Origin: Bacteroidales bacterium
GTDB taxonomy: Bacteria; Bacteroidota; Bacteroidia; Bacteroidales; UBA932
Length of the DNA: 64,000 nucleotides
Assembly: GCA_024402135.1 (NCBI GenBank)
Contig: JAKSJN010000001.1
Span: 248,001-312,000, forward strand
Reading direction: 5' to 3'
Below, piece by piece: positions 17,852 to 25,646 of this stretch. Each line of letters opens with the position of its first letter. Position 1 is the first letter of the stretch. The notes under the pieces are model-generated. The model did no database searches, had not been told where the DNA came from, and saw only the letters and a list, made by a program, of their open reading frames with translations. Both the position numbers and the translations under genes were made by a program.

Positions 17852-18757
17852 CTACTTGAAAAGGCTCTCGAGCTTGAGATTCAGCAGATGGGTCTCACAG
17901 AGCATGTGGATGAACTCCTTCGCCGAATTCTTGAGATAGCTGTTCTTCAATATGTGGAAACAACCTTCCATCTCGGCTCCTTCGACATCCAGGGGAATTG
18001 CGACGGTCTCCTCCTTCGTACGACAGGATTGGCTTGAGAGGACAGTCACAGCCTTTCCGAAGGCAACGAGAGAGAGAAGCGGGGTAACCTCATTCATCAC
18101 GATTCTCGGTTCCAGCTTCACATGATAGCTGTCCAGTATCCTGTCCAGAAGGATGCGTGCCTGCATACCCTCGGCGGGAAGAGCAAGTGTGTATTTGGAA
18201 AGCTCCTCGAGGCTGATCTTCTCCTTGTGCGACAGCGGATGATGACGTGAAACGACAGCACAGAGCTTGTCCTCGAAAAGGTTGTACGATTCGATGTCAG
18301 GATACTCGATGGAAGTCTTGTAAGAAAGGACGACATCCAGAAGCTTGGCCTCAAGCATTCCCATCAATTCCTCACACGACTTGTAATAGATGTTGAAATT
18401 GATTCCAGGGAACTGCTGTATGAACTGATTCAGTGTATCCGAACTGATGATGCGATAAGAATGAGTAATACCAATATTCAGCGTTCCACGCTTCAGACCG
18501 GCAAGATCATTCAGCCTGGTGAGGCAGTGTTCCGACGCTTCGATAGTCTTTATCGCCTGGGGAAGGAGCGTCTCTCCGGCTTCGGTGAGGGCAACGTTAT
18601 GGCTGTCCCTATGGAAGAGCGAAGATCCGAGTTCATCCTCCAACTTCTTGAGGCTCTGGGACAAAGCGCTCTGGGTTACATACAATTCTCTGGCAGCCTG
18701 CGAGAAATTGAGGGTGTCAGCAACCTTTACGAACGCTTTCAATTGTCGAAGTTCCAT
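17852..18757 (-). CDS. LysR-family transcriptional regulator
   Basis: The 301-aa protein has the LysR winged-helix domain (residues 1-60, 'FSQAARELYVTQSALSQSLKKLE') and a two-lobed effector-binding domain to the C terminus, of normal family length. It is divergent from the short AspT-type transporter pair and probably controls it from the 244-bp shared gap, which holds a 15-bp palindrome. The effector is unknown. It ends near the His-rich efflux gene, but that operon starts separately. Confidence 0.93.
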   Translation of the reverse strand: MELRQLKAFVKVADTLNFSQAARELYVTQSALSQSLKKLEDELGSSLFHRDSHNVALTEAGETLLPQAIKTIEASEHCLTRLNDLAGLKRGTLNIGITHSYRIISSDTLNQFIQQFPGINFNIYYKSCEELMGMLEAKLLDVVLSYKTSIEYPDIESYNLFEDKLCAVVSRHHPLSHKEKISLEELSKYTLALPAEGMQARILLDRILDSYHVKLEPRIVMNEVTPLLSLVAFGKAVTVLSSQSCRTKEETVAIPLDVEGAEMEGCFHILKNSYLKNSAKEFIHMLCETHLLNLKLESLFK

Positions 18758-18822
18758 GTCGAATACATTACTAATTAACCGGATGCAAAGTTACAATCTT
18801 ATTGACTAAAACTAAACCAAGG

Positions 18823-18837
18823 ACTATTAATTATAGT
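18823..18837. promoter_or_regulatory. Candidate LysR operator palindrome
   Basis: ACTATTAATTATAGT has perfect 5-bp arms around an AT-rich centre and fits a LysR-type T-N11-A site. It sits 66 bases upstream of the LysR start and 165 bases upstream of the divergent 82-aa gene. No other comparable palindrome is visible in the 18758-19001 gap. Confidence 0.45.
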
Positions 18838-18894
18838 AAATGCTGCCATTAAGACAAAGAATTGCAAACTGTAACGCAGAAATAAAAACCGCAA

Positions 18895-18902
18895 TACTTT
18901 TG
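18895..18902 (+). promoter_or_regulatory. -7 box for the transporter operon
   Basis: TACTTTTG matches TAnnTTTG. The leader to the start codon at 19002 is about 95 bases, long enough for further control. Nothing else is evident in that leader. Confidence 0.45.
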
Positions 18903-19001
18903 CACTCGTCAAACGGGAACAACCGGCAGACATCAAGTCCATGACAGAATGGACATACGGAATAGGAACAAAAGTATAAACAATAATTAAAATCTACAAT
19001 C

Positions 19002-19250
19002 ATGACAACTTCAGCAATGTTCTGGGCTCTTACAGCTATCGTAGTTCTTTCATGTGCAGCTTACGCTTTCATCAGCAAGGCAGTCAAGGCTTCAAATGGC
19101 AACAAGCTCATCATCGACGGTGACAGTGTGAAGGTCTCTGACGATGAACTCCAGGACTTCATGTTCGAGGTAGAAGAGAAGGCCGCTTCAGAGATCGTAA
19201 ACGTAGCTTTCGACAATACAGTAGAGGACAACGGTCATGCAGTGGCTTAA
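19002..19250 (+). CDS. Small single-span membrane protein paired with a transporter
   Basis: The 82-aa protein has one N-terminal helix (MFWALTAIVVLSCAAYAFIS) and an acidic soluble tail. It overlaps the transporter gene by 14 bases and so is translationally coupled to it. The tail, 'IDGDSVKVSDDELQDFMFEV', is compact and could replace a regulatory domain that the transporter lacks (see findings). Not a family I recognise. Confidence 0.8.
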   Translation: MTTSAMFWALTAIVVLSCAAYAFISKAVKASNGNKLIIDGDSVKVSDDELQDFMFEVEEKAASEIVNVAFDNTVEDNGHAVA

Positions 19251-20454
19251 CCCTATCATGAATGATACAGCGAACATGGGGCATATCCTGCTCCTGTATT
19301 CGCTTGTCATTGCCCTGGGAGGTATTTTAGGAAAGGTCAAGATCAAGGGTATCGGCTTCGGCGCGACCCTTGTTCTTTTTGTGGGCATCGTTGCGGGACA
19401 CTTCGGATTTACCGCTCCCCTGCCTATCATCAATTTCATACAGCATCTTGGCCTTATCCTGTTCGTCACCTGCATCGGCATCCAGGTCGGACCGAACTTC
19501 TTTTCGTCATTCAAGAGAGGCGGAACAAGCATGGTGCTCGCTTCCATCCTTCTCATCGCACTCAACATCATAACCGTTCTGGGCATCCAGATATTGTTCT
19601 TCAGCCAGGATGACATGCCTATGCTCGTCGGCATGCTGTGCGGTTCTGTCACAAATACTCCTTCACTTGGAGCGGCACAGGAAGCACTTGCGCAGATCGG
19701 ATACACAGGCGAAGACATCGCAACCGGCTATGCATGTGCATATCCTTTCGCGGTCATCGGTGCCATCATGTCGCTTGTCATCCTCAAATACATCTGCGGT
19801 GCAGCGAAAGCGAATTCTGCCAAACCTGTAATCACAGAAGAGATTGCGGTAAAAGTCGTCAAGGAGGCCGTGGCTTCGGGACGGTTCCCCCGCAAGGACA
19901 ACAGCAACGGAGTCATGATCGCAATATTCGTGACCATGATACTGGGAATTTTCCTAGGAAGCATCCCTATCCCGATTCCCGGATGTCCGGTTCCGGCAAA
20001 ACTCGGTCTCGCAGGCGGTCCGCTCGTAGCAGCAATCATACTCGGCAGATTCGGGCACTCGCTCCATCTTGACACGAGGGTATCCGCGTCAGCCAATCAC
20101 CTTCTGCGCGACCTTGGCCTCGCACTTTTCTTCGCCAGTGTCGGAATCAAAGCAGGAGAAGGTTTCGTCGACGCAGTGATCCATGGCGACGGACTACTGT
20201 ACATGGGATTCGGATTCGTAGTGGCAGTACTTCCTATGCTCATCGTCGGGACAGTCTGCAACAAATTCATGAAATTCAACTATGACCAGACAATGGGAAT
20301 CCTTGCTGGATCATGCACAGCCCCCCATTCACTTGCATTCGCGAACTCGACCGCAGGAAACAGCACTCCGGCAACCACATATTCGATGGTATATCCATTC
20401 GCGATGTTCCTCAGAATTTTCTCAGCACAGCTACTAGTTCTGCTACTAGTATGA
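19237..20454 (+). CDS. Short AspT/YidE/YbjL-type (AAE) transporter lacking RCK domains
   Basis: The 405-aa protein is almost entirely membrane-spanning. It shows the two-fold duplicated AspT/YidE core: motif one 'GSVTNTPSLGAAQEAL' near residue 130 and motif two 'GSCTAPHSLAFANS' near residue 365. Typical members are about 550 aa because two TrkA-C (RCK_C) domains separate the halves. Here the link is only about 40 residues of charged loop (AAKANSAKPVITEE onward). It may exchange carboxylates or amino acids; the substrate is unknown. It is coupled to the 82-aa membrane protein upstream and divergent from a LysR gene. A strong terminator follows. Confidence 0.88.
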   Translation: MQWLNPIMNDTANMGHILLLYSLVIALGGILGKVKIKGIGFGATLVLFVGIVAGHFGFTAPLPIINFIQHLGLILFVTCIGIQVGPNFFSSFKRGGTSMVLASILLIALNIITVLGIQILFFSQDDMPMLVGMLCGSVTNTPSLGAAQEALAQIGYTGEDIATGYACAYPFAVIGAIMSLVILKYICGAAKANSAKPVITEEIAVKVVKEAVASGRFPRKDNSNGVMIAIFVTMILGIFLGSIPIPIPGCPVPAKLGLAGGPLVAAIILGRFGHSLHLDTRVSASANHLLRDLGLALFFASVGIKAGEGFVDAVIHGDGLLYMGFGFVVAVLPMLIVGTVCNKFMKFNYDQTMGILAGSCTAPHSLAFANSTAGNSTPATTYSMVYPFAMFLRIFSAQLLVLLLV

Positions 20455-20488
20455 TTATAACAATATTTCCACATAGCAGATAAGGATG

Positions 20489-20516
20489 AAGAGCAGACTA
20501 TCAGCAGTCTGCTCTT
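20489..20516. terminator. Rho-independent terminator
   Basis: An 11-bp perfect inverted repeat (20489-20499 and 20506-20516) is followed by CCTTATTATAT. It closes the transporter operon. Confidence 0.8.
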
Positions 20517-20555
20517 CCTTATTATATAATGTCGTACTATTCAATGTTCTTTAGC

Positions 20556-20563
20556 TATCTTTG
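20556..20563 (+). promoter_or_regulatory. -7 box for the CcsA-type gene
   Basis: TATCTTTG matches TAnnTTTG, 19 bases before the start codon, implying a very short leader. No clear -33 element. Confidence 0.5.
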
Positions 20564-20582
20564 TCATCATTGAAGTATTGAC

Positions 20583-21815
20583 ATGATAGATATCGGCATA
20601 TTCAGATTCCCTTTTTCAATAATCCTTGCGGCATTGGCATTATGCGCAATACTGACACCGGGGCTCTGTTGTCCAAAGTCCAAAGCCGTACGATGGATGA
20701 CAAAACCATGGATATCGGCGGTCCTGCTGGCCTTGCTTGGGGCACTGTGCGCTGTGGAAGGCACATGGTCACTCGGATTATACCATTGGTGGGGCTTCAT
20801 CGCAGTTGTACTGGCGACCATTTTTGCAATCGGATTGATCTGTGCCAAGGCTTTCAAGGATGGAAGATCGATGGCATTCATCCTTGTCCATTGCGGAGTA
20901 TTCCTGGTGTTGTTCGGAGGATTTTTCGGAGCCGCTGATATAAGAGACGGACACATGGCAGTCTGGTCGGATGAACAGGCGCTTCCCGAGAACATGGCAG
21001 TCGAGATTGACGGCATGGCATTTCAGCTGCCGTTTGCCATAAAGCTGAAGGAATTCAGGACAGATTTCTACGAAGACGGAACAAGTCCCAAGCAGTACTC
21101 AAGCATTCTGGAGATTGACGGAAAGGAATTCTCGACATCCGTGAACCATCCCTGCCGATACAAAGGATACTGGATCTACCAGTATGATTATGACCGTCAG
21201 TACGGACAATACAGCATACTGAAGGTTGTGCGAGACCCGTGGCTGTGGATTGTGTTCCTCGGTTTTGCATTGCTTGCAGTCTCCGCAATCATCGAGGTGA
21301 AAAAGACATGGAAGGGGCGCTGGGTCATTCCTGTGATTGTCATTCTGGCTGCCGCCTTCACGGCTTTGTCCCTCGCACGTATCAATCTGGGGACAATGAT
21401 GCCTGCTCTGAGAAGCCTGTGGTTCATCCCTCACGTTATAATCTACATGTTGGCATACTCCGTCCTTGCTATTTCTCTTGTCATGGGAATCATCGGACTG
21501 TCTGGAAAGAAAGGAGCTGAAGATACCGGCCGCAAGATGATGGCGACGGCATCCTCACTGCTTGTCCTGGGAATGCTCTGCGGCGCGGTCTGGGCCAAAT
21601 ACGCCTGGGGCCACTACTGGACCTGGGACGGGAAGGAATGCTGGGCGGCAGCGACCTGGCTGCTGACATTGCTTGGAACGCACATTCCGAAAAAGAATGC
21701 AAGGATTCTGGTTGCGGCAGCCTTGATATCATTCATGGCGATGCAGATCACCTGGTACGGAGTCAACTATCTTCCATCCTCACAACACAGCATGCATACA
21801 TACAACTCAAGATAA
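20583..21815 (+). CDS. Compact ResB/CcsA-type cytochrome c assembly protein
   Basis: The 410-aa protein looks like a fusion. Residues about 1-235 have membrane helices and a periplasmic segment containing 'YKGYWIYQYDYD', resembling ResB. Residues about 240-410 carry the CcsA heme-handling signature WGHYWTWDGKECW with flanking helices. CcsA/ResB complexes attach heme to apocytochrome c outside the membrane. The protein is shorter than classical ResB plus CcsA, and no nrfA/nrfH cytochrome genes are beside it. Monocistronic, with its own promoter and terminator. Confidence 0.88.
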   Translation: MIDIGIFRFPFSIILAALALCAILTPGLCCPKSKAVRWMTKPWISAVLLALLGALCAVEGTWSLGLYHWWGFIAVVLATIFAIGLICAKAFKDGRSMAFILVHCGVFLVLFGGFFGAADIRDGHMAVWSDEQALPENMAVEIDGMAFQLPFAIKLKEFRTDFYEDGTSPKQYSSILEIDGKEFSTSVNHPCRYKGYWIYQYDYDRQYGQYSILKVVRDPWLWIVFLGFALLAVSAIIEVKKTWKGRWVIPVIVILAAAFTALSLARINLGTMMPALRSLWFIPHVIIYMLAYSVLAISLVMGIIGLSGKKGAEDTGRKMMATASSLLVLGMLCGAVWAKYAWGHYWTWDGKECWAAATWLLTLLGTHIPKKNARILVAAALISFMAMQITWYGVNYLPSSQHSMHTYNSR

Positions 21816-21821
21816 TTCCTC

Positions 21822-21857
21822 ACAGCCCGCTGCATGCGGGCTGTATTTTTTCTTTTT
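21822..21857 (+). terminator. Rho-independent terminator
   Basis: Nine-bp GC-rich arms (21822-21830 and 21836-21844) with a 5-base loop, then a T-rich tail. Confidence 0.9.
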
Positions 21858-21858
21858 T

Positions 21859-21884
21859 CGTGCAAGGTTTTTGCACGTTGCACG
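21859..21884. promoter_or_regulatory. Triple TTGCACG half-site upstream of the NigD-like operon
   Basis: CGTGCAA (21859-21865) is inverted to TTGCACG (21871-21877), which is repeated directly at 21878-21884. This leaves three copies of a 7-bp word 26 bases before the operon start codon. No other promoter box is evident, so a regulator may bind here. Confidence 0.4.
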
Positions 21885-21909
21885 TTTGATAGGTGTAAGA
21901 CAAGAAATA

Positions 21910-22653
21910 ATGACAAAAATGAAATTCACAACTAGAATCCTTGCTGTTTCAGCAATCGCAATGAGCATCGCAGCATGCTCAAACAACGACCCTGATCCAA
22001 GATACATCAGCGGTCAGGCTACAGTCACATTCAAGCCAAACACCGGAGACAGATATTATATGGAAGTTGGCGAGGAGCTGGCATTCTATCCCCTTAACGG
22101 CAACATGAGCAGCTATCCGTTCTCCCAGAAAGTCGAGAAGCGTGCCATGATCAGCTACCTTCTTGAAGAAGGCTCAGAGCCGGAAAAGACTCCTGAGTAC
22201 AAAAATGTCTATGGTGTATATGTCCAGCATATCGACACCATCAAGATCAAGCAGCCGCTCGTTTATGACGTAAACGAGGAGCCTGCCTATGGAGACGACC
22301 CTATCGGACTCTACCTTGACAGGACTGTATTCCCTACCACCCTCATCGAGGACGGCTACCTCAATCTCGTATTCAACATCAAGTACGGCAACATCAAGCT
22401 TGATGATCCAATCCATGAGGTCAACCTTCTTATAGGTATCAATCCTGATGACCCATATGAGGTTGAAGTACGACACAATGCCCATGGAGACAACAGCAGA
22501 GTCAACAACCAGTACTGCATCATGAACTTCCCTCTCAAGGCACTTCCAGACACTGAGGGCAAGACCGTGAAGCTGACCCTCAAGTGGAACAGCAGCGTGA
22601 CCGGAAAGACCGAGTCCGTACAGTTTGACTATCGTTCAAGAACCGACTGGTAG
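21910..22653 (+). CDS. NigD-like lipoprotein
   Basis: The 247-aa protein has a lipobox at MSIAAC and the two beta-rich halves of NigD-like proteins, with an N-terminal OB-like half and a C-terminal half near 'VNLLIGINPDDPYEVEVRHNA'. NigD proteins are best known from a Prevotella bacteriocin cluster but are widespread envelope lipoproteins without a settled role. It overlaps the downstream sigma gene frame and is likely the first gene of a three-gene operon. I use ATG 21910; upstream codons overlap the repeat region. Confidence 0.82.
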   Translation: MTKMKFTTRILAVSAIAMSIAACSNNDPDPRYISGQATVTFKPNTGDRYYMEVGEELAFYPLNGNMSSYPFSQKVEKRAMISYLLEEGSEPEKTPEYKNVYGVYVQHIDTIKIKQPLVYDVNEEPAYGDDPIGLYLDRTVFPTTLIEDGYLNLVFNIKYGNIKLDDPIHEVNLLIGINPDDPYEVEVRHNAHGDNSRVNNQYCIMNFPLKALPDTEGKTVKLTLKWNSSVTGKTESVQFDYRSRTDW

Positions 22654-23200
22654 ATTGAGCAGCCTTGGTGACATACTCAATGCCATCCGTCAAGGAGACG
22701 GCAGATCGAAGAGGCTCCTGTATGAACAGACCGTACGCTACGCAGCATCGGTCTGTTCAAGATACCTGTCGGACGACGAAGACGTAAAGGACGCCCTTCA
22801 GGAAACCTATGTCACCATTTTTTCAAAGCTTGACAAATCGGATTTCAAGAACAAGGATGCTTTCATGACCTGGATCGGGCGGATTGCGATGACACGTTCG
22901 ATAGACCTGTTGCGACGGCGCAGGAAAGACATCATGGCATTTCCGGGCGACCTCCCGGATAACCTTCCAGATGAAGAACCGGACGTTTCAGGAATTCCGC
23001 AATCAACGGTTCTCGCCGCGATAAGAGCCTTGCCTGAAGGCTACAGAACAGTACTCAACATGTACGTCTTCGAACAGATGAGCCACAAGGAAATAGCAAA
23101 GGCTCTCGGAATCACGGAAGGAACATCGGCATCACAGTATCACCGCGCAAAAGCAGTTTTGGCAGAAGCACTTAAGAACAAGAAAGATGAAGAACAATAA
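22625..23200 (+). CDS. ECF sigma-70 family factor
   Basis: The protein has sigma region 2 (DAFMTWIGRIAMTRSIDLLRR) and region 4 (PEGYRTVLNMY...SHKEIAKALGITEGT), with no region 3, as in extracytoplasmic-function factors. The ATG at 22625 overlaps the NigD gene by 29 bases. A TTG at 22655, 1 base past the NigD stop, is an equally plausible start. It overlaps the next gene, a membrane protein, which probably controls it. Confidence 0.93.
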   Translation: MTIVQEPTGRLSSLGDILNAIRQGDGRSKRLLYEQTVRYAASVCSRYLSDDEDVKDALQETYVTIFSKLDKSDFKNKDAFMTWIGRIAMTRSIDLLRRRRKDIMAFPGDLPDNLPDEEPDVSGIPQSTVLAAIRALPEGYRTVLNMYVFEQMSHKEIAKALGITEGTSASQYHRAKAVLAEALKNKKDEEQ

Positions 23201-24332
23201 CTGGGAAAAAGAAATAAGGGAGAAGCTCGATTCCTACAGCACTGTCGACCTGGACGGCCTGTGGGAAAGGGTGGAATCTGCGACGGAATCCCGCAAGATT
23301 GCCTTCATCCCTTGGAAGAAAGCCCTTGTAGCCACAGCGGCAATAGCAGCCTCTGCCGCAATTGTCATATGGTCATGGAGGGACAGAGACTCAATAGCCC
23401 ACCAGATGGATGACATCATCGCCGACAATGGCGTAGCGGTGGAGGAAGCGGAATCCAGCAAAGAATACAACACTTACACTATAGAAAACACTTCTGATTC
23501 CGATGATGAAGGAATCATTAAAAAAGCACAGAGAATAAGAAAGGCTGTGGCTGTTGACAATCCTGTCTTTGCAGTTGCCGAGGAACCACAGCCTACGATT
23601 CTCTATGACGTTGATGATGCCATTGAGTGCGAAGCCATACCGGAGACCCGCAGAGAAGAAAAAAGATCCGATATGACAACGGGGACCTATGTCTGGCAGG
23701 ATTTCGAGGCATCAGCAGAGAAAAGAAACAAGAGAAGAATCACGTTTCTGGCTTATGGTGGCAGCGCCATCAGTGGAGAGCCTTCAGCATCGCAAACTTT
23801 ACAAATGAAGTCAAGCAGCATCTGCGATGCCACAAGCCTTCATAACTACAATGGTTATTCCAGCGGCAACGTCTTTGAACAACCTGCAACCACTTACAGA
23901 TGGAACATCGGAACGAGTGCATCTATGCGCGTCGAGTTGGACCTGAACGACAGATTCGGGCTATCCAGCGGATTGTCATGGACATCGCTGGAGGGTACTG
24001 ATTCCTATCAGGTTTTCAAGCCGACTCTCCATTATCTCGGTGTTCCCGTATGGCTTAGCTACCGGCTGTTCGGTCAAGAGGCATTGTCGGTCAAGGCATT
24101 AGGCGGGCCAAGGATAGACTTCCTAGTAAAAGGCAGTCCCGATATCGAGACCGGGCCTGTTCAACTGTCCGTTCATGGAGGACTTCAGGCAGAATATATG
24201 TTCTCCAGGTGGTTCGGATTCAGTGCAGGTGCCGGAGCCGACTTGTATGTCAGGACTTCTGACTCGCCTTCTCCATTCGAGTCCCTCTCCCCTGTTGCGA
24301 ACGTCAACCTGGGCTTGCTGTTCAAGTTATAA
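23187..24332 (+). CDS. Anti-sigma-like membrane protein fused to an outer-membrane-type beta-barrel
   Basis: The 381-aa protein begins with a charged cytosolic segment of about 45 residues ('LDGLWERVESATES'). One membrane helix follows (residues about 48-66), then a variable linker and a C-terminal region of amphipathic strands resembling a PorT/OmpW-like barrel (from about residue 180, 'RITFLAYGGSAIS'). The head could hold the ECF factor encoded by the overlapping gene upstream (14 bases), as anti-sigma factors do. A barrel on an inner-membrane anchor is odd but recurs in this phylum. It is the last gene of the operon. Confidence 0.78.
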   Translation: MKNNNWEKEIREKLDSYSTVDLDGLWERVESATESRKIAFIPWKKALVATAAIAASAAIVIWSWRDRDSIAHQMDDIIADNGVAVEEAESSKEYNTYTIENTSDSDDEGIIKKAQRIRKAVAVDNPVFAVAEEPQPTILYDVDDAIECEAIPETRREEKRSDMTTGTYVWQDFEASAEKRNKRRITFLAYGGSAISGEPSASQTLQMKSSSICDATSLHNYNGYSSGNVFEQPATTYRWNIGTSASMRVELDLNDRFGLSSGLSWTSLEGTDSYQVFKPTLHYLGVPVWLSYRLFGQEALSVKALGGPRIDFLVKGSPDIETGPVQLSVHGGLQAEYMFSRWFGFSAGAGADLYVRTSDSPSPFESLSPVANVNLGLLFKL

Positions 24333-24400
24333 TCTATCTTGTTATTGACTCGTTTGTGCAGAAAAATTCATATATTGCGACGAACGAACAATAACAAATC

Positions 24401-25195
24401 ATGAAAATCACAATCATCGGAGCAGGAAGCATGGGTGGAACGGCTGCCCGCAGCTTCTCAACAAGCTCGCTTTTCACTGCAGACGACATTACCGTCACCG
24501 CAAGACACCAGGAGACCCTGGACTCTTTCCATAATACTGGCATCCATACATCACTCAGCAATATAGACGCCATAAAGGGCGCCGACATCATTATCATTGC
24601 CGTACGGCCGGCAGTTGCTGAAAGTGTAGTAAGAGAAATCGCTCCCAAGGTCGACTTCGCAAACCAGATCGTGATAAGCTTCGTGGCCGGAGTCCCTTCG
24701 TGCAGATATTTCGAATGGTTCAGTGGAGCTGCTGGCAATCAAGAAATGCCAAGTTTCTTCCTGGCGATGCCAAATACGGCCATGGAGCTCAACGAGGGTC
24801 TGACATTCATCTCCCCTATCAATGCGAAACCAATCCAGGTCTCGCTCGTAAAGGCCATCTTCGACAGCGTCGGCAAATCCGTCATTATTGAAGAGGAACT
24901 CATGAACGCCGGAATGGCTCTCGCATCATGTGGACTGGCTTACGCAATGAAATACATTCTCTCGTCAGTCCAGGGCGGCATCAAGCTTGGCTTCGAGAGA
25001 GACGCTGCGATCAAGGTAGTACTCCAGACCGTAAAAGGCGCTGCAATGCTAGTTTCTGCACACAACGCCGATCCTGAGGAGGAAATCAACAAGATTGCCA
25101 CCCCTGGAGGTTACACGATCAAGGGTCTCCGCGAGATGGAGAACTCCGACTTCTCAGAGGTCGTCCTTCGCGCACTGGACGCCTCCTCGAAGTAA
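24401..25195 (+). CDS. proC: Pyrroline-5-carboxylate reductase
   Basis: The 264-aa protein has the N-terminal dinucleotide-binding motif IIGAGSMGG and the ProC C-terminal dimerisation part ('GYTIKGLREME', with the conserved substrate-site Thr/Pro region 'TPGG'). It catalyses the last step of proline synthesis, reducing pyrroline-5-carboxylate with NAD(P)H. Length is normal for the family. Confidence 0.93.
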   Translation: MKITIIGAGSMGGTAARSFSTSSLFTADDITVTARHQETLDSFHNTGIHTSLSNIDAIKGADIIIIAVRPAVAESVVREIAPKVDFANQIVISFVAGVPSCRYFEWFSGAAGNQEMPSFFLAMPNTAMELNEGLTFISPINAKPIQVSLVKAIFDSVGKSVIIEEELMNAGMALASCGLAYAMKYILSSVQGGIKLGFERDAAIKVVLQTVKGAAMLVSAHNADPEEEINKIATPGGYTIKGLREMENSDFSEVVLRALDASSK

Positions 25196-25224
25196 GCGGA
25201 GTTCAAACAGTCTTTCTATCAGAT

Positions 25225-25587
25225 CTACCTGTCAAATTCGATGACGGTACCTGTTGCGCTGAAAGTCTCTTTCAAAACCAGAGGGTAGATCAACTTGACA
25301 TTCTCCTTCACAGCTATATTTACGATAGCCTGTGAACCAGTCATTTCTGCCTGGTGGTAAAGATCATTTACCACTGTTTCTCTTGCTGCCTTCTTGCTTA
25401 GACCACCGATGCCGAAAATATAAGTTGAAGACACGGTAGTCTCAACTGTCTTGACGATGTGATAATTGGCCTGGCTGAGCACAACCTGAGTCTGATTCAG
25501 ATTATGATTGCTTGTCAGGTTGTCAGTAACGCCACAGCTGCTAAGCAAAAGAATTGAAGCTGCGATTGGAATAATTGCTTTTTTCAT
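25225..25587 (-). CDS. DUF6567 family lipoprotein
   Basis: The 120-aa protein has a lipobox at LLLSSC. Its conserved body ('SQANYHIVKTVETTVSSTYIFGIGG' region and 'QAIVNIAVKEN') is seen in small Bacteroidetes lipoproteins assigned to DUF6567. No function is established. A TATATTTG -7 box lies on the minus strand at 25593-25600. Confidence 0.8.
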   Translation of the reverse strand: MKKAIIPIAASILLLSSCGVTDNLTSNHNLNQTQVVLSQANYHIVKTVETTVSSTYIFGIGGLSKKAARETVVNDLYHQAEMTGSQAIVNIAVKENVKLIYPLVLKETFSATGTVIEFDR

Positions 25588-25646
25588 AACTGCAAATATA
25601 ATGTGATTTCTAGTTTATACCTGTCATGATAATCGGGATGCCTGTT

